DNA from: Cyclobacteriaceae bacterium
Lineage (GTDB): Bacteria; Bacteroidota; Bacteroidia; Cytophagales; Cyclobacteriaceae
Length of the DNA stretch: 64,000 nt
Reading direction: 5' to 3'
Assembly: GCA_030584025.1 (NCBI GenBank)
Contig: CP129487.1
Coordinates: 2,790,001 to 2,854,000 of the forward strand
Part shown: one piece after another, positions 62,591-64,000 of the stretch
How positions within the stretch are numbered: the stretch's first letter is position 1
How the letters are laid out: every line of letters starts with the position of its first letter
The notes under the pieces: model-generated
The model's input: the letters and a program-made list of their open reading frames with translations, nothing else
What the model was told of the DNA's origin: nothing
Databases searched by the model: none
Made by a program: the position numbers and the translations under genes

Positions 62591-62620
62591 TAAAGGTAGC
62601 ACTTGATTTCATATTTGCAA
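62591..62620 (-). promoter_or_regulatory. Bacteroidota promoter for the H1-like gene
   Basis: On the minus strand TTG (62620-62618), a 19-bp spacer, then TACCTTTA (62598-62591), matching TTG-N19-TAnnTTTG at all but the last base. The start codon lies 42 bp beyond the box, giving a leader of roughly 35 nt. Confidence 0.45.
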
Positions 62621-62640
62621 AATATTTCGTAAAATATTTG
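62611..62640. repeat. AAAATATTT tandem repeat, intergenic
   Basis: AT-rich string with gcaaaatatttc and gtaaaatatttg in tandem, each with a palindromic AAATATTT core. It lies between the H1-like gene and the YjbR gene and overlaps the upstream end of the H1 promoter; possible operator. Confidence 0.35.
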
Positions 62641-62708
62641 CACTTCACATTTTCGTTGCTCATACCATCATTCACATCAACTGAAAATTCATCACACAAC
62701 ATCACAAC

Positions 62709-63062
62709 ATGAACATTGAAGAACTTCAAGCGCTGTGCACATCATTCAAAGCAGTAACCGAAGATATCAAATGGGATAATGATTTATGTTTTTCTGTTGG
62801 CGGAAAAATGTTTTGCGTTGCATCATTGGAGAAACCGCTTCGAATCTCCTTTAAAGTAGACGATGAAGTGTTTGATGAACTGACCCTGCGCGAAGGTTTC
62901 ATGCCCGCACCATACATGGCGCGTGCCAAATGGGTAAGTGTAACTGATCTCACACAGGTGAAACAGAAGGAACTGAATCAACTCATTACACGATCATACA
63001 AACTGGTCGGTCAAAAACTCACAAAGAAGGTTAGGAAAGAGCTTAGGTTGGATGTGAATTGA
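62709..63062 (+). CDS. MmcQ/YjbR family protein
   Basis: A 117-residue YjbR-type protein: LQALCTSFKAVTEDIKWDNDLCFSVGGKMFCVAS and a basic C-terminal helix (SYKLVGQKLTKKVRKELRL). The fold binds DNA non-specifically in some members. No operon partner. Confidence 0.85.
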   Translation: MNIEELQALCTSFKAVTEDIKWDNDLCFSVGGKMFCVASLEKPLRISFKVDDEVFDELTLREGFMPAPYMARAKWVSVTDLTQVKQKELNQLITRSYKLVGQKLTKKVRKELRLDVN

Positions 63063-63377
63063 CTACGAATTCACTACGACAATGCTTATTCTACTGAATT
63101 ATGCTGCTTCAGGCTTTCATTCAGGTTTTCATAATGACCTTTATATTGCTATCACAAAAATAAGTTTAACCACAAGCACACAAAGAAGGCACAAAGCCCG
63201 CCTGCCGCAGGCAAGGTTCACAAAGAAAAAGTCGCTTTATTGAATCACTTTGAGGCCTTTGTGTAAGCCTTTGTGCCCTTCGTGTTTTCTGTATTTCTAT
63301 TTTTGAGATGGCCTCTAGTAAAAGTCGTGATTAACACTTTTAAGTACCTAAGCACAGTACATGGCATAAATGATAAG
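63063..63377. other. Intergenic spacer with CACAAAG-type repeat
   Basis: No gene is supported. Between 63170 and 63290 short cacaaag/ctttgtg elements (cacaagcacacaaagaagg and gcctttgtgcccttcgtg) form an imperfect inverted pair with a GC core (cgcctgccgcaggc) between them. This is a low-complexity hairpin repeat of a style common in Bacteroidota. Confidence 0.4.
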
Positions 63378-63449
63378 TACCCCCGGCAGGAATCGAACCT
63401 GCACCTAGAGCTCCGGAGGCTCTCGTTATATCCATTTAACTACGGAGGC
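63378..63449 (-). tRNA. tRNA-Arg (anticodon CCG)
   Basis: The minus-strand sequence starts GCCTCCGTAGTT and folds into a cloverleaf: acceptor GCCTCCG/CGGGGGT (two G-U pairs), anticodon stem AGAGC/GCTCT with loop CTCCGGA, giving anticodon CCG, and T-arm with GGTTCGATTCC. The discriminator base is A. CCA is not encoded. It reads CGG arginine codons. Confidence 0.93.
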
Positions 63450-63511
63450 ATGGCCGTGAACAACGGCTAGAGTGCGCAAAATTAATCAAATACATGGGAG
63501 GAAAAAATCTG

Positions 63512-63545
63512 ATAAAAAGAAAGGATGGCCTCCTCGACCATCCTT
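63512..63545 (-). terminator. Intrinsic terminator for the DUF4382 gene
   Basis: Minus strand: stem aaggatgg/ccatcctt (63521-63528 with 63538-63545), then a T-rich tail TCTTTTT. It lies 30 bp past the stop codon at 63576. Confidence 0.75.
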
Positions 63546-63575
63546 CCACTATGTTCTTTAGTAAATCCGGATGTA

Positions 63576-64000
63576 TTATTCTTCTACATCAACCGCCACT
63601 TCACCCAAATCGGTCACATTTCCCAAGGTTACCGCAACATCCGTAATGTCAGCAATCGAATATCCGGTTACAGGCGAAAAAGAAACGGTATAGGAACCCG
63701 GCTGTAAGCCCTTAATCAAAAACTTACCCTCATCGTTGGCGTACGTAGTACCTAACGTGTCATCAGCAACAATGGCATAAACGGCTGGTTTTGCCAATGG
63801 CTCGGAAATCGTTCCGGCAATGGCACCACTGGTGGCTTCTGTAATGGTTCGGATAACCGGCTTCAACAAATACTTGCCGCTGGCACCCGCTATAACAATT
63901 GAACGGGCTGCATCGAAATCAAGCAACAGGGTGTATGTAATCCCTTCAATCAAATCGGCATTAACATTCAGCTTTAACCCGCTCTGCTGTGCACTTGGCG
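63576..64000 (-). CDS. DUF4382/carboxypeptidase-regulatory-like protein, partial (3' end)
   Basis: The frame is open to the right edge of the window; only the last 141 residues are seen, and no start codon should be inferred from the internal TTG. The visible part runs SGLKLNVNADLIEG, ITYTLLLDFDAARSIV, then a carboxypeptidase-regulatory-like beta module (GAIAGTISEPLAKPAVYAI, ANDEGKFLIKGLQPGSYTV) and an acidic end. The first portion matches DUF4382 surface proteins, predicted lipoproteins in Bacteroidota. Confidence 0.75.
   Translation of the reverse strand, partial: PSAQQSGLKLNVNADLIEGITYTLLLDFDAARSIVIAGASGKYLLKPVIRTITEATSGAIAGTISEPLAKPAVYAIVADDTLGTTYANDEGKFLIKGLQPGSYTVSFSPVTGYSIADITDVAVTLGNVTDLGEVAVDVEE

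Noticed and set aside
1..64000. CRISPR arrays, IS elements, prophage or restriction-modification systems.
   Set aside because: No regularly spaced direct repeats with unique spacers, no transposase, integrase or methyltransferase domain was recognised on either strand.

Overview
The window looks like a chromosomal segment of a Bacteroidota species, most likely a Cytophagales (Cyclobacteriaceae or Chryseolinea-like) bacterium. The support is family content: DUF4199 and DUF4252 proteins, BatA-type VWA proteins, a CusA-TolC fusion, SemiSWEET and TlpA lipoproteins with long N-terminal domains. Shine-Dalgarno sequences are mostly absent, several promoters resemble the Bacteroidota TTG-N19-TAnnTTTG type, and the tmRNA tag ends NNYAMAA. 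No prophage, insertion sequence or CRISPR array was seen.

Layout. 1-2.9 kb (+): end of an SDR dehydrogenase, a luciferase-like monooxygenase, a YgiD-type dioxygenase, a small conserved protein and OsmC. 3.1-9.3 kb (-): an AddA/AddB-like helicase-nuclease pair. 9.4-12.6 kb (+): a membrane-anchored patatin and a WYL regulator. 12.6-20.9 kb (-): a metal efflux island with a two-component system (RR-HK), a CusA-TolC fusion, a CusB-like adaptor and a VIT-family transporter. 21-32 kb (-): a long co-directional run with flavodoxin, VOC proteins, acyl-CoA ligase, two alpha/beta hydrolases, GT2, two DUF4199 proteins, a dihydroorotase-like pseudoenzyme, a MazF-type toxin-antitoxin pair and a BatA/VWA protein. 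32-42.5 kb: ExbD, SSB, a probable GH32/DUF819 operon, GAF protein, sulfotransferase-like plus class IV aminotransferase, NUMOD4-HNH nuclease, serine hydrolase and a CDF-like protein. 42.5-47 kb (-): SemiSWEET, an ABC transporter and an ECF sigma/anti-sigma/DUF4252 cluster. 47-56 kb: VWA protein, LOG-like protein, TlpA, DinB, OmpA. 56-64 kb: a pentameric ligand-gated channel homologue, penicillin acylase, RaiA/HPF, tmRNA, TerC, a 35-residue Lys/Ala-rich histone-H1-like gene, YjbR, tRNA-Arg(CCG) and the end of a DUF4382 protein.

The strongest non-genic signal is regulatory. The promoters of the response regulator and of cusA each carry four CTTA-type half-sites at exact 11-bp spacing, and each array lies the same distance upstream of a -7-like box. 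This is what an OmpR/PhoB-family activator would need to control both its own operon and the efflux operon. Other signals are a 22-bp perfect palindrome with a LacI-type centre upstream of the GH32 gene cluster, and a dispersed hairpin repeat family (five copies) with covarying stems and a conserved 11-nt loop.

All assignments come from reading the sequence and recognising families; no database search was run.
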